From Symmachiella macrocystis (GTDB taxonomy: Bacteria > Planctomycetota > Planctomycetia > Planctomycetales > Planctomycetaceae): 64,000 nt of DNA. The stretch covers positions 868,001 through 932,000 of the forward strand of contig NZ_SJPP01000001.1 of NCBI RefSeq assembly GCF_007860075.1. Direction: 5' to 3'. Position 1 is the first letter of the stretch, and each line of letters starts with the position of its first letter. The notes beneath the pieces are model-generated. The model had not been told where the DNA came from. It did no database searches and was given only the letters and a program-made list of their open reading frames with translations. Shown one piece after another: positions 24,735 through 34,369 of the stretch. Both the position numbers and the translations under genes were made by a program.

Positions 24735-26963
24735 TTATGCTCGCCAATATTTATAGACGGCGACGACTGCCAAAGGTGGAAAAAGTAGCCACAGGCCGTA
24801 GCGGAATTGCCAGGCCATGAGCAGTTCGACGAATACCAGAAACAGCACGACGTATAACAGGCCGCGGGAAAGTCCGCCCCGTTCGGCGACCGTTCCGGAT
24901 TCGCTTGTGATGTTCTGTTCGAGATCGGTTTGATAATCAAAATCGATGCCGGGCAATAACTCAGCCGCTAACTCATCGCGAGAGAGTGACGTGAGATTGC
25001 TTTCGGCGGTATCCACATTGACGGCAAATAACTCGGTGTCTGAAAGGGGCGGACCGAAATTGACTTCGTAGATCCCCGAGGTTTGTGTGTCGGCAAATTG
25101 GAATTCGCTGATGGATTCGGACTGTGTGATCCGCGCCGGGGTGGTCCCGCCGCCGGGACGGACGACGGTGATATCGACATCAAACGCCCGCGCCGGCAAG
25201 ACCCGTTCGATGGGCTGTCCGACGGAAAAGTCGCGTTGCCCGGTCCGCCCGCTACAGGCCAGCTGCGCCATCTCGCGGATCATGGGCAAATAGCTGGGCC
25301 ACAATGCCCAATTCCCCCAACTATCATCAAGCGAAGTCGCCACGACCAATGCAGGACCGCCATCGATCTTACCGTCAATAATCGCCGGATCCCCGGTGTT
25401 GAAGCGCAATGCCACGCGAAACGAACTGCGGGGCGGAAGGGTTAATTGATAATATTCGTACGTCAGCGTATTCCCCAATCCGGCCTGAGGATTGCCTTGA
25501 AAATCAGCGACGATCGGATGCGCATAATCGCCCGGATCGAAATAAAACGCTTCGCTACGCTTAGCGGCGTCGCCGCGACGCTTCCCAATTTTCACCGGCA
25601 AGATGCCCTTACCATCTCGGTACAATGTCGCGTTGTAGTTCTCGACATCGACTCGATCCCCCAAACTCCAGACCACGCCGCCGCCGCTCTTAAGAAAGGA
25701 TTCCAACAGATTCGCTTCGGCCGGCGTGACGAGGGCGACGTTGCACATGAAAATGCAATCGTAGTCCTGCAAGTCCTGGCCAACGAGGTCGCCGCTGCCG
25801 ATGACCCGCGGCGAAAAGGGGCTGGTCGACCCGGTTGACGGTTCGGTGGGTTGCAATGCCAAAGCCAGAAAGTCGGTCGCATTGCCCATCTCGCGCCCCG
25901 AGCGACTGCCATTGACGCACAGCACGTTCAGCCGATCACGAACCGGCACCGACAGCCAGCGACGATTATCGACGTCGAGCGCGTCCCCCTGCAGGCGAAC
26001 TTCCACGCGATGTTCTCCTCCGGCAGAAAACGTATGCGTAAAGATTTCACTAGCAGCCGTTCCGGGCACCAAATTCACGCGGCGTGTGGCTTGCAGTTTG
26101 TTATCGACAAGAAATTCCAGCAGCTGACTATCTTGTGGGATCCGCCCGAAGTTTTGCACCGTCGCTTCGAATTGCACAGGACGACCCATCGCCACGTGCG
26201 ACTGCAATGTCCGCAACGACGTCACCGCCGTATTTTCCTGGCTCTGCTTACCCAGATCAATCAGCACCAGTTGGGCATCCTGTCCAAGCTGTTTCATGGA
26301 ATTGCGAAACTCGGTCAATTGCGAATTCGAACGCGGTAACCATCCGGCGCTTTGAAAGTCGCTAATAAAATAGACCTCTTTGCGCTCAGGGACTCCGCTT
26401 TTCTCTTCCAGCAGTTCTTTGATGCTCTCCAAAATCGGAGCCACGTCTCCCCGTCCGTGGGGTAACTCGAGCACCGATATTTCTTCAACCAAATCCTCTT
26501 TGCGAAACGAGGGCGTCGCTACAATCACCTGCGGCGCCGCTTCGGCAATGCGTAATAAATTAAACGCATCCCCCTGCCCCGACTGGTCAATAATTTGACG
26601 GGCGACTTCTTGGGCCTGATGAAACCGGCTTTGGTTCTCCTGTTGAAAGCCCATGCTGAATGTTGAATCGATGACCACAATTCGGTGCGTTGGTGCATCG
26701 GCGGGAAACGTGAGACCAAGACTCCGGAAGTGCGGCTCTGCCAGTGCAAGCGCCAACAGAATCATAATCAACGCGCGAATCGCCAGCAAAATCAACTGCT
26801 CCAGCCGGATCCGACGCGACTTTTTTTGCACCGCCTGAATCAAAAACCGCATCGCCGCCCATTCCGATTCGCGGAACTTACGCTTGTTGAGCAAATGGAT
26901 GATGATCGGCGCAGCACCAAGCGCCGCTCCCCACAACATCCAAGGACTCAAAAAGAATTCCAT
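24735..26963 (-). CDS. BatA/VWA domain membrane protein
   Basis: The 742-residue protein starts MEFFLSPWMLWGAALGAAPI. Its first 85 residues are the BatA N-terminal domain with two membrane segments and the HLLNKRKFRESEWAAMRFL block. A von Willebrand A domain follows (residues about 93-240) with a MIDAS-like DSTFSMGF (position of the DxSxS motif). A long beta-rich region and a glutamine-amidotransferase-like segment follow (DYDCIFMCNVALVTPAEANL). A last membrane helix is near 700-735. Such proteins belong to the aerotolerance-like MoxR-DUF58-Bat sets, with both partners just upstream. Confidence 0.85.
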   Translation of the reverse strand: MEFFLSPWMLWGAALGAAPIIIHLLNKRKFRESEWAAMRFLIQAVQKKSRRIRLEQLILLAIRALIMILLALALAEPHFRSLGLTFPADAPTHRIVVIDSTFSMGFQQENQSRFHQAQEVARQIIDQSGQGDAFNLLRIAEAAPQVIVATPSFRKEDLVEEISVLELPHGRGDVAPILESIKELLEEKSGVPERKEVYFISDFQSAGWLPRSNSQLTEFRNSMKQLGQDAQLVLIDLGKQSQENTAVTSLRTLQSHVAMGRPVQFEATVQNFGRIPQDSQLLEFLVDNKLQATRRVNLVPGTAASEIFTHTFSAGGEHRVEVRLQGDALDVDNRRWLSVPVRDRLNVLCVNGSRSGREMGNATDFLALALQPTEPSTGSTSPFSPRVIGSGDLVGQDLQDYDCIFMCNVALVTPAEANLLESFLKSGGGVVWSLGDRVDVENYNATLYRDGKGILPVKIGKRRGDAAKRSEAFYFDPGDYAHPIVADFQGNPQAGLGNTLTYEYYQLTLPPRSSFRVALRFNTGDPAIIDGKIDGGPALVVATSLDDSWGNWALWPSYLPMIREMAQLACSGRTGQRDFSVGQPIERVLPARAFDVDITVVRPGGGTTPARITQSESISEFQFADTQTSGIYEVNFGPPLSDTELFAVNVDTAESNLTSLSRDELAAELLPGIDFDYQTDLEQNITSESGTVAERGGLSRGLLYVVLFLVFVELLMAWQFRYGLWLLFPPLAVVAVYKYWRA

Positions 26964-26990
26964 GAGCGATTTCTGGTTTTTATTATTCTC

Positions 26991-27136
26991 TGGTTCCCAA
27001 ACTCTGTTTGGGAACCCACTTTCCCGAAGCTCTGCTTCGGTGAATTTGGTTATCTACTTGATTTGGTCACAGTCAAATGTACAACGTGCGAATCGGAGCT
27101 TCGCTGAAATGCGTTCCCAAACGGAATTTGGGAACG
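26991..27136. repeat. ~146-bp dispersed repeat with inner palindromes
   Basis: The block starts TGGTTCCCAAACTCTGTTTG and ends TTTGGGAACGAGTG, with palindromes TTCCCAAAC...GTTTGGGAA and CGAAGCTCTGCTTCG. A diverged copy of similar length lies at 42452-42595. This copy interrupts the spacing between the BatA-like and DUF58 genes. A CTCCGTGCCTCCGTGGTG-type sequence follows at about 27190-27208. Confidence 0.7.
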
Positions 27137-27217
27137 AGTGAAACCTTTTCTAACGCCTACAGCCTAAAGCCTCTTCCCGTCTCTGTGTCCTCCGTGCCTC
27201 CGTGGTGAACTTCAAGT

Positions 27218-28129
27218 TTACGTCTTATGCATATGCTGCGACCGACCCGACAGGTACGCCGACAGGGCCATGTTGAGTGGTTGGTCGGTTCTGAGCAGCA
27301 TGTAATCCATATGCATGTCGCGGCAGCCTTTGCGGACTTCGCGGAGGAATTGTTCGAACTCCTCTTGGTAGGCGGCGCGCAACACACGGGGTTCGGTTAA
27401 TTGTTCGGGCAAACCTTCCAGTCCTTTAAACAACGTGGGGTCCTCGAAGGGAAAATCCTGCTCTGCCGGATCGATGGTGTGCAGCACAATCACTTCGTGG
27501 CGGCGATAGCGCAGATGTTTTAATCCGTGCATCAACGAGGTGATGTCGTCGAACAGGTCGCTGAGGATTATTACCAACCCCCGTTTATTGATCCGTTCGG
27601 CGATCTCATGAAAAATCGGCCCCATCGCCGATTCGCCAGCTGCTGGGTTCTGCTCCATCACGTGGCAGAGTTGTTTGATCTGCGAAGGATGGCTGGAAGC
27701 GCGGATGAAATTGTGCAAGGCATTGTCGTAGGTCGCCAAACCGACCGCGTCGCGCTGTTGCAGCACCAAATATGAAATAGCCGCGGCGACGTGCTGGGCA
27801 TATTCCAACTTGGACATCGCTGCCTGATCGCTGCGATACCGCATCGATTCGCTGGTATCGAGCAGGATGTGGCAAGCGAAGTTGGTCTCTTCTTCGTACT
27901 GCTTGAGATAAAAGCGGTCGCTGCGGCCGAAGACCTTCCAATCGACGTGCCGCAAGTCGTCCCCTGGTACGTACTCTCGGTGCTCGGCGAACTCGATTGA
28001 GAAGCCGTGATAGGGACTTTTATGCAATCCAGAAACGAACCCCTCGACGATCAGTCGAGCTTTGATTTCCAAGCCCTGCAGCTTAGACAGCGTTCGCGGA
28101 TCTAAAAATTTCCGATAGTTTTCCGCCAC
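27218..28129 (-). CDS. DUF58 domain protein
   Basis: The 303-residue protein starts with GTG 28129 ([20 protein letters not shown]) and overlaps the end of the MoxR gene by 47 bp. The hallmark [20 protein letters not shown] followed by [20 protein letters not shown] is the DUF58 signature. A VWA-like fold with [11 protein letters not shown] follows. No membrane segment is present. It works with MoxR and the BatA-like protein in an unresolved chaperone or maturation role. Confidence 0.9.
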   Translation of the reverse strand: MAENYRKFLDPRTLSKLQGLEIKARLIVEGFVSGLHKSPYHGFSIEFAEHREYVPGDDLRHVDWKVFGRSDRFYLKQYEEETNFACHILLDTSESMRYRSDQAAMSKLEYAQHVAAAISYLVLQQRDAVGLATYDNALHNFIRASSHPSQIKQLCHVMEQNPAAGESAMGPIFHEIAERINKRGLVIILSDLFDDITSLMHGLKHLRYRRHEVIVLHTIDPAEQDFPFEDPTLFKGLEGLPEQLTEPRVLRAAYQEEFEQFLREVRKGCRDMHMDYMLLRTDQPLNMALSAYLSGRSQHMHKT

Positions 28130-29165
28130 CGGCCAATTGCTCCGGGTCTTGGGGAATCAACTCCGTCAGTCGCCGCACGATTTCGTCGGGCGAAACCCCT
28201 TCGGCTTCGGCATTGAAGTTGGTGATAATACGATGCCGCATCACCGGATAGGCGACGGCGGCGACATCTTCGGTACTGACATAGGCGCGGCCATGCAGCA
28301 TAGCGCGGGCTTTGGCACCCCAGATCAAACATTGACTGGCACGTGGGCCGGCGCCCCAATTGACAAATTCGTCGACAAAATCAGGAACGTTCCCTTTTTG
28401 TTTGCGAGTCAAACGCGCGAACTGCATCGCATACCGAATGACGTGATCGGCAACGGGTACTTTGAGCACGATGTCCTGCAGCACAGCGACATCCTCGGCG
28501 GAAAGGACTTTTTCCACTTTCGACTGCTCTAGCGCCGTGGTTTGACGGACGATCTGAAACTCTTCCTCTTCGTCGGGATAGTCGACGTAGATGTTGAACA
28601 TGAATCGATCGAGCTGCGCTTCGGGTAACGGATAGGTCCCTTCCTGCTCGATCGGGTTTTGTGTCGCCAGCACAAAAAACGGTTCCGGCAATGCACGCCG
28701 CTTGCCGCCGGTGGTGACTTGATGTTCCTGCATCGCTTCCAAAAGCGCCGCTTGCGTTTTTGGGGGGGTACGGTTGATCTCGTCGGCGAGGATTACATTC
28801 GCAAAGATCGGTCCGGGCAAAAATTTGAAATCGCGGTCGCCGGTCGACTTATTTTCCTGAATGACTTCGGTACCGGTGATGTCCGAAGGCATTAAGTCGG
28901 GCGTGAACTGAATGCGATTGAACGACAGGCTCAGCGTTTCGGCCAGTGTGTGGATGATCAACGTTTTGGCCAAGCCGGGCACACCAACCAAAAGGCAGTG
29001 TCCGCGTGCAAAAATCGCGATCAACAACTGCTCGATGACTTCGTCCTGCCCGACAATGACTTTGCCGAGTTCGTCTTTGACTTTTTGGTAGCCTTCGCGG
29101 AGCCGCGCGACCGCTTGATGGTCGGATTCGGGAAATTCCGCGAGGGGTGCTGGGTCGCCGTCCAC
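28083..29165 (-). CDS. MoxR-family AAA+ ATPase
   Basis: This is a 360-residue protein. No ATG fits, and GTG 29165 ([20 protein letters not shown]) is preceded 8 nt upstream by AGGAG, so it is chosen over the longer frame. Walker A is GVPGLAKT, Walker B is [12 protein letters not shown], sensor 1 is [20 protein letters not shown] and the arginine-finger region follows. The C-terminal lid ends [12 protein letters not shown]. These ATPases remodel proteins together with VWA partners. It begins the moxR-DUF58-bat operon. Confidence 0.93.
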   Translation of the reverse strand: MDGDPAPLAEFPESDHQAVARLREGYQKVKDELGKVIVGQDEVIEQLLIAIFARGHCLLVGVPGLAKTLIIHTLAETLSLSFNRIQFTPDLMPSDITGTEVIQENKSTGDRDFKFLPGPIFANVILADEINRTPPKTQAALLEAMQEHQVTTGGKRRALPEPFFVLATQNPIEQEGTYPLPEAQLDRFMFNIYVDYPDEEEEFQIVRQTTALEQSKVEKVLSAEDVAVLQDIVLKVPVADHVIRYAMQFARLTRKQKGNVPDFVDEFVNWGAGPRASQCLIWGAKARAMLHGRAYVSTEDVAAVAYPVMRHRIITNFNAEAEGVSPDEIVRRLTELIPQDPEQLAGGGKLSEIFRSANAV

Positions 29166-29358
29166 GGGGGGTGCTCCTTGTGAATCATGGTGTTGCTGCG
29201 CGCACGTCCAGCGCAGGACCAATGTATTATAGGCGGCCCGCCCGGGGAAGTCGCCTGCCACGCCCCAGAAATCGTGCAGCAGCATCCCCTCGGGCTAAAA
29301 AGTTGGTTATGATGAACCGACCGACAATTTGCGTCATCCCCCCATTTTGGAGAAGAAC

Positions 29359-30213
29359 ATGTCCTCAACCGTTGATTCGCCCGCCTCGCGCCGACAATTT
29401 ATGAAGACGACCGCCGTCGCAGCTGCCGCTACCCTGGTCCCCGGCGTCGCCTCCCCGCTATTCGCCGCCGAGAAAGATCCTTATGCCGGTTTCCGCATGG
29501 GAATTCAAAGTTATTCGCTCCGCGGCTTCGACGTGACCAAAGCGCTGGATACGACGGACAAACTGGGACTGCACTACTGGGAAGCGTATCCCAATCACAT
29601 TCCGGTTAGCACGGTCCCCGCCCAGGTGGCCAAATACAAAAAGATGCTCGACGCTGCCAATGTCAAGTTGATTGCCTTCGGCGTACTGCCGTTTAGCAAA
29701 GATGAGACGCAGGCCCGTGCGTTTTTTGATTTTGCCAAAGCCATCGGCGTCGAAACACTCAGCGCCAACCCGGAAAAGAACAAAGCAACATTCGATTTGC
29801 TGGACAAGTTGGTTGAAGAATACGCCATCAACATCGCCATCCACAACCACGGTCCCGGTGCAAAATACGACAAGATCGACGACGTGGTGGAGATCGTCAA
29901 AGGGCGGAATCCCCGCGTGGGAGCCTGCGTCGACACAGGGCATTTCCTGCGGAGCAATGAAGACCCCGTAGAAGCCATCGATCGCCTGAGCGACCGTCTG
30001 TACGGCGTGCATCTGAAGGACGTCAAGGATGCCAAAATCATGACAATCCTCGGCGAAGGAGACTTGGACGTGGTCGGCTGCCTCAAACTGCTCAAAAAGA
30101 ATGACTACAAGCATTCATTGGCAGTGGAGTACGAAGAAAACCACGAGAACCCAGTCTCGGACATCGAAGTCTGCCTCTCAAACGTCCGCAAAGCCGTTAA
30201 GCAGATTGGGTGA
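29359..30213 (+). CDS. Tat-exported sugar phosphate isomerase/epimerase
   Basis: This is a 284-residue protein. The start at MSSTVDSPASRRQFMKTTAV puts a Tat signal (SRRQFMK) at the N terminus, with cleavage likely after PLFAAE. The barrel has MGIQSYSLRGFD, HYWEAYPNHIPV, IAIHNHGPG, GACVDTGHFLRSNEDP, GVHLKDVKDA and SLAVEYEENHENP, which match the metal ligands Glu, His, Asp and Glu of xylose-isomerase-like enzymes. Export of this fold is common in Planctomycetota. The sugar substrate is unknown. Confidence 0.85.
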   Translation: MSSTVDSPASRRQFMKTTAVAAAATLVPGVASPLFAAEKDPYAGFRMGIQSYSLRGFDVTKALDTTDKLGLHYWEAYPNHIPVSTVPAQVAKYKKMLDAANVKLIAFGVLPFSKDETQARAFFDFAKAIGVETLSANPEKNKATFDLLDKLVEEYAINIAIHNHGPGAKYDKIDDVVEIVKGRNPRVGACVDTGHFLRSNEDPVEAIDRLSDRLYGVHLKDVKDAKIMTILGEGDLDVVGCLKLLKKNDYKHSLAVEYEENHENPVSDIEVCLSNVRKAVKQIG

Positions 30214-30346
30214 CGTAGAAACTAGTGGCCGGTGGCCAGTGGCCAGAATGGGGGGCGACCGGACTGGATGGCGTGGACCGAATCTTGGCCTGTGCCATTT
30301 GGTTCTCACCGACCAACCCTCAAGCCTGTCACCTCAAGCCTCACGC

Positions 30347-30481
30347 CTACTTCGACGTACTCTTCATCATCAGATAACCGATGATGCCGATCGTCACTAG
30401 GACGTAACCGTATTCTGCTGGTCCCATGGTGCGCCAGCTGTGCATGAGCGTTTTGTAGTAATATTCCGGCCATTCACTCAT
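30347..30481 (-). CDS. 44-residue membrane protein
   Basis: The reverse strand encodes MSEWPEYYYKTLMHSWRTMG and then PAEYGYVLVTIGIIGYLMMK with a short STSK tail. One membrane segment fills residues 25-40. The aromatic N terminus and the single helix make it a credible microprotein despite its size. A weak GAGAA lies before the ATG. It is convergent with the epimerase gene. Function unknown. Confidence 0.55.
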   Translation of the reverse strand: MSEWPEYYYKTLMHSWRTMGPAEYGYVLVTIGIIGYLMMKSTSK

Positions 30482-30651
30482 CGGAATTCTCGCTTCTGTC
30501 ACGACAGAGAGGGGGGTTGGTCCGCATACCGAAATTCGGTTCTGACAAACCTAGCTCACGAAATCCCATTAGGCAAATTTTGGCCCCGGTCCGTGAGTCG
30601 GGTGCCTCTGCTGGCTGCGACAGCAGTGTTTTCCCGGTATTCAACCGGCGA

Positions 30652-31182
30652 TTAGTCGTTGTTCGAGTCCGTTTTATGCGTCGCTTGAACTTCGATGATC
30701 TGCTCATTGTGCCGGTTTTGCGAATTTTGCGTCCCGGCCCAAAACTGCGCCGCCCCCTGCCCTGACATCATCACGCTGCCGCGAAACTTGACGGACAACC
30801 ACTTCTTAATCACGGCCCGCGCGGGGGGAATCAGCAGGCTGAAACCGACCGCATCGGTCAAGATTCCCGGCGTCAGTAACAGCGCCCCAGCAACGAAAAT
30901 CAACAGCGCATCGACCAGCGTCCCGGCGGGCGCTTCGCCGCTGGAGAGTTGTCGCTGAATCTTTTGCCAAGTCTGCCACCCCTGCAGCCGCGTCAACCAA
31001 GCGCCGACTACACCAGTCACCAGCACCAACAGCACCGTAAACTGCCAACTCGTGACGTCGCTGAGCCACAGCAACAACACCAGCTCGGCGAACGGCACGA
31101 TCGTAAACAACAACATCAAACGAAATAACACGCGGGTTGGTTTCCTTATGGGGGCGGTATAATTAGCCTCAGATTGAACCAT
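30652..31182 (-). CDS. fxsA: FxsA family membrane protein
   Basis: The 176-residue protein is started at ATG 31182, 5 nt after GGAG and overlapping the stop of the preceding gene; a GTG at 31188 is the alternative. Three membrane segments lie around 20-45, 47-65 and 90-115. The family pattern PFAELVLLLWLSDVTSWQFT, ... GAWLTRLQGWQTWQKIQRQL and VAGALLLTPGILTDAVGFSL is clear. FxsA was named for relieving F-plasmid exclusion of phage T7 in Escherichia coli; its normal role is unknown. The C-terminal tail is polar and Asn/Gln-rich. Confidence 0.88.
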   Translation of the reverse strand: MVQSEANYTAPIRKPTRVLFRLMLLFTIVPFAELVLLLWLSDVTSWQFTVLLVLVTGVVGAWLTRLQGWQTWQKIQRQLSSGEAPAGTLVDALLIFVAGALLLTPGILTDAVGFSLLIPPARAVIKKWLSVKFRGSVMMSGQGAAQFWAGTQNSQNRHNEQIIEVQATHKTDSNND

Positions 31183-31184
31183 AA

Positions 31185-33854
31185 TCACTCCGATTTCGCA
31201 CTCTGCGCGTCGGAGTCCTGTGCTGGAGATTCGTCGGCGGGCGGTTTTTCTTGGGGCTGTTCTTTTGCCTGATACAGTTGCGGCGGTTTTCTCGCGAGGG
31301 GTGCTGAATAGGCGGAGTGTGAACCGACCGGTAATGTAAAGACTTGGTAACTGCCGTTGACTTGGCGGCGGTACATTAACGGATATGTGATGGCGAAATA
31401 GTGAGACTCGCCCGACGGCAACGTAAAGGGCGCGCTCCAGTCGCTATAGGGACCTTTCGTTTCATAGACGAGCGGTTGGTCGAAGTTGTTTGTGATCTTC
31501 ACGCCGGGAGCGCCGAAGGTCGTGACGATTTGCGGCGGAGCCCAGGTGATGTCGTTGACGCGCAGCTTGCTGTAACCGAGATCGAAATCTGCGATGTCCA
31601 CTCGCGAAGCGGTTCCCCCTTCGGTCAACTCCGCCCAACCAGCCAACAACACTTCGCGAATTCGCGGCAAATCAATCGTGTTGTCTTCCGGCTTCAAGTC
31701 GGGAGCGAATCGCGCTTGCAGATTCAATTCCGGTTGCCCCTGCCATTGCAGCGCCAACGCCCGCGTGAGTGACGTCGGTTTTTGTAAGGTGGGAATCACC
31801 CGTTGTGATGCGGAGAATTCTAGTTCCGCGTACGGTGTCCATGTCTCGCTGGTCGCATCGGTTTTGATTGCCAGCGAAATCAACAATCGGGGAAGCTGCA
31901 AGCGCATTGTCGATTGGGCGACATCCTCTTCGCCACCGGACTTTGCGGGGGCATCGACGATCTGCAGCGGTTCGGTCATGATCAACTCCGACCAAATCTG
32001 CACGTCGGGTCCGTAATGCTTTAAGTCGGGAATCACCTCGGACAAAAACTGGCGGTCCGCCAACTTTTTGAAATTTTCAATCGGCGTATCCAGCAAATGA
32101 ATACGGGCTGCATCGTCATCAATCAGCATTTGTGTCAACGGGCCGAGCATGTTCGGCGCCAGGCCAAATTGAAATTCCTCGGTTTGTGGGACCTGCTCGG
32201 CATCGGGCCCCACTGCGGCAATCACACGGGGCCGCGGTGGCGCTTGACGCGCATCAATGGCGGCCGCCGTTGCGCCCAAGACGATCGAGATCCCTTTGTC
32301 GTCGGTACTGACCGATTGGGGCCAAACCCGCACGCGCGGCTTGTAGACCGGCAACGGCCACAATCCGGTGACCAGTTTTCCGGCGGGTGAGAGATCAATC
32401 TTCTTTTCCAACTCCGCCACCATCGGCGGAATCGCCGTCAGAATTTCGTTTTCGATGCGACTCTTACTACCGTACAACCCGCTGCGCAAACTGCTGGCAA
32501 TACGGCCTTCATCCATACCTAAGCCGCTCGCGGAAATCCCATTGGGACCGCTCACCGACCAGTTGTCGTTGGGAATGCGGAAGTAGGTGCCGCGCAAGCG
32601 AAGTTTCAATTGCTGATTCACAATATAAGGCGTCACGTCAAAGCTGATCCAAATCGGCCGACGATATCCCAGCGCGATACTCATCGGTCCGGCTTGTGCA
32701 TAACGCCCGCCTCCCAGCGGTCCGGGCGAACCTGAAATCGAGGCTCCGCTGATGTTGATCCGCACGTCGCTCAGCCCGACTTGCACGTTCACCTTGTCTT
32801 TGGTGTACGCTTTCACCCGCGCTCGCACGAGCCGGCCTGAATAGTTGATGCCATACAACGTTGTACTGAACGAGACGCCTTGTACCGACGAGCCTTGCCC
32901 AATGTTGGCAATGACGCCCCGCGTCACATCCGGGGGCGTCACTTGCGGAATTGTCTCGGCCATCGCCTTGAGCAGGTCGTTCCCCAGGCGCACACTGATT
33001 GCGCTTGGGATCTCCAAAGCCGGAACAAACGGTTCCGCATCGCGACTCTTCTGTTCGTCGATTGAGCGATCGCGCGGTTTGGCCAGCAGCGGCGCTGTCG
33101 ATTTCACAGGGGCCGCGGGATCGAGCATCCAGGTATACAAGCGAGGATCCCGATAAGCGAGTTTCCAGGCATCGTGTTCAGCATCGGGATAAACGGTGAA
33201 ATACGGATCCGCCCCCAATTTGCGCAGGGCGTCAATGACCTGTTGGTCGTCCGCGATTTTAACGACCGGATCCTTCGCGCCGTGAAAGCACCAGACAGGA
33301 ATGTCTTGGATCGTTTTAGCAATTGCCGGATCGCCACCGCCGGAGATCGGTACCAAGGCAGCCCAGAAATCGGGCTTCGCCGCTCCCATCAACCACGTTC
33401 CATAACCCCCCATCGACCAGCCGGTCACGATTCGCTGTTGCGGATCAACGCGGAAATCCTTTTCGACCGTCTCCAAAATCTTCAACGCCCGCGCCCCATC
33501 GGGCGAATCGGGCGACCATGCGGTGAGAATCCGCCCCTTAGTATCCTCGGCTTGCGGAAAAACGGCAATAAAGGGAAAGCTGTCCGCCTGCTCTTTGATT
33601 GCCGGTCCCAAACCTTGCTCGACCTGCGCCTGGCCGTCGTTGCCGCGCTGGTCCGCACTATGCAGGAACAAAATCACCGGCCACTGTTTGGCCGCGTCAT
33701 AATTCTGGGGTACGAAGACCTTATATTTATGATCGCCAGCGTCGTCGGTATAAACCCGATCCAAAAACCCAGTGTCAGCGGCCGTGGCAATCGCGACTGG
33801 CGCGACTAATGCCGTAATCATCAAGGCTACAATGCGGATCCGTCGGCGAAGCAT
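31185..33854 (-). CDS. Large secreted alpha/beta hydrolase with C-terminal beta-rich region
   Basis: This is an 889-residue protein. The start at MLRRRIRIVALMITALVAPV (GGAGAGA 6 nt before ATG 33854) gives a signal peptide. Residues about 30-260 are a PHB-depolymerase/phospholipase-like esterase domain with the elbow GWSMGGYGTW, then VWCFHGAKDPVV and a late DAEHDAW for the catalytic His. The remaining ~600 residues are beta-rich with no known family and include GPLGGGRYAQAGPMSIALGY and YEPKFG-like strands. It ends in a Pro/Gln/Ser tail. The stop overlaps the FxsA start. Confidence 0.75.
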   Translation of the reverse strand: MLRRRIRIVALMITALVAPVAIATAADTGFLDRVYTDDAGDHKYKVFVPQNYDAAKQWPVILFLHSADQRGNDGQAQVEQGLGPAIKEQADSFPFIAVFPQAEDTKGRILTAWSPDSPDGARALKILETVEKDFRVDPQQRIVTGWSMGGYGTWLMGAAKPDFWAALVPISGGGDPAIAKTIQDIPVWCFHGAKDPVVKIADDQQVIDALRKLGADPYFTVYPDAEHDAWKLAYRDPRLYTWMLDPAAPVKSTAPLLAKPRDRSIDEQKSRDAEPFVPALEIPSAISVRLGNDLLKAMAETIPQVTPPDVTRGVIANIGQGSSVQGVSFSTTLYGINYSGRLVRARVKAYTKDKVNVQVGLSDVRINISGASISGSPGPLGGGRYAQAGPMSIALGYRRPIWISFDVTPYIVNQQLKLRLRGTYFRIPNDNWSVSGPNGISASGLGMDEGRIASSLRSGLYGSKSRIENEILTAIPPMVAELEKKIDLSPAGKLVTGLWPLPVYKPRVRVWPQSVSTDDKGISIVLGATAAAIDARQAPPRPRVIAAVGPDAEQVPQTEEFQFGLAPNMLGPLTQMLIDDDAARIHLLDTPIENFKKLADRQFLSEVIPDLKHYGPDVQIWSELIMTEPLQIVDAPAKSGGEEDVAQSTMRLQLPRLLISLAIKTDATSETWTPYAELEFSASQRVIPTLQKPTSLTRALALQWQGQPELNLQARFAPDLKPEDNTIDLPRIREVLLAGWAELTEGGTASRVDIADFDLGYSKLRVNDITWAPPQIVTTFGAPGVKITNNFDQPLVYETKGPYSDWSAPFTLPSGESHYFAITYPLMYRRQVNGSYQVFTLPVGSHSAYSAPLARKPPQLYQAKEQPQEKPPADESPAQDSDAQSAKSE

Positions 33855-33883
33855 GACTGTCTCTCCATAAAAAACTGGTACTC

Positions 33884-33960
33884 GTTTCATAAACCCGGTT
33901 GCGCTTGTCCTCGAAACTTGCAGATCAGTATCCGCAGGACGCGTCAAAGGGTTTTGAAAC
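33884..33960. repeat. Dispersed ~75-bp inverted-repeat element, copy 2
   Basis: It begins GTTTCATAAACCCGGTTGCG and ends GTCAAAGGGTTTTGAAAC, so the ends are inverted repeats (GTTTCA...TGAAAC). It shares its blocks with 331-403. Confidence 0.6.
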
Positions 33961-34369
33961 GACTTGTCAGGAAGATTTCCTCCGTGCTGTGCCGCCATGA
34001 AACAGCCGCGGGCGATTGAATCAGAAAGGCTTAAGCCCTCCCACGTTTATTGTTGCCGACGCGGTTATCGAATCAAGTCGGAATGCAAAAATTCGACGCC
34101 ATCTGCTGCAAGGTTGCCGCGGTGTCGGTTTTGGACACTCGGCCGATTCAAAATACTCCTAATAGACCATCTTAACTCAGTTTTTCGGGTACGAACAACG
34201 AACAGGAAAGCGACATCGGAGCGGCGATTGTGAACAACAGACCCGAAAACCAAGCTGCCGTGCAGCACTGGCGGCGATAGTGTTCAAGTGTTACCGTTCA
34301 CGATACACTGCTAGTCCGCCGACAATGGGAAAACATTCGTTTGACTCGATAAACCTAGCTGATTTCGCA
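33961..34369. other. Non-coding gap before xseA
   Basis: About 400 bp between divergent genes. No good open frame or RNA gene was found. Promoters for both divergent units must lie here, but no consensus hexamer pair stands out. Confidence 0.4.
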
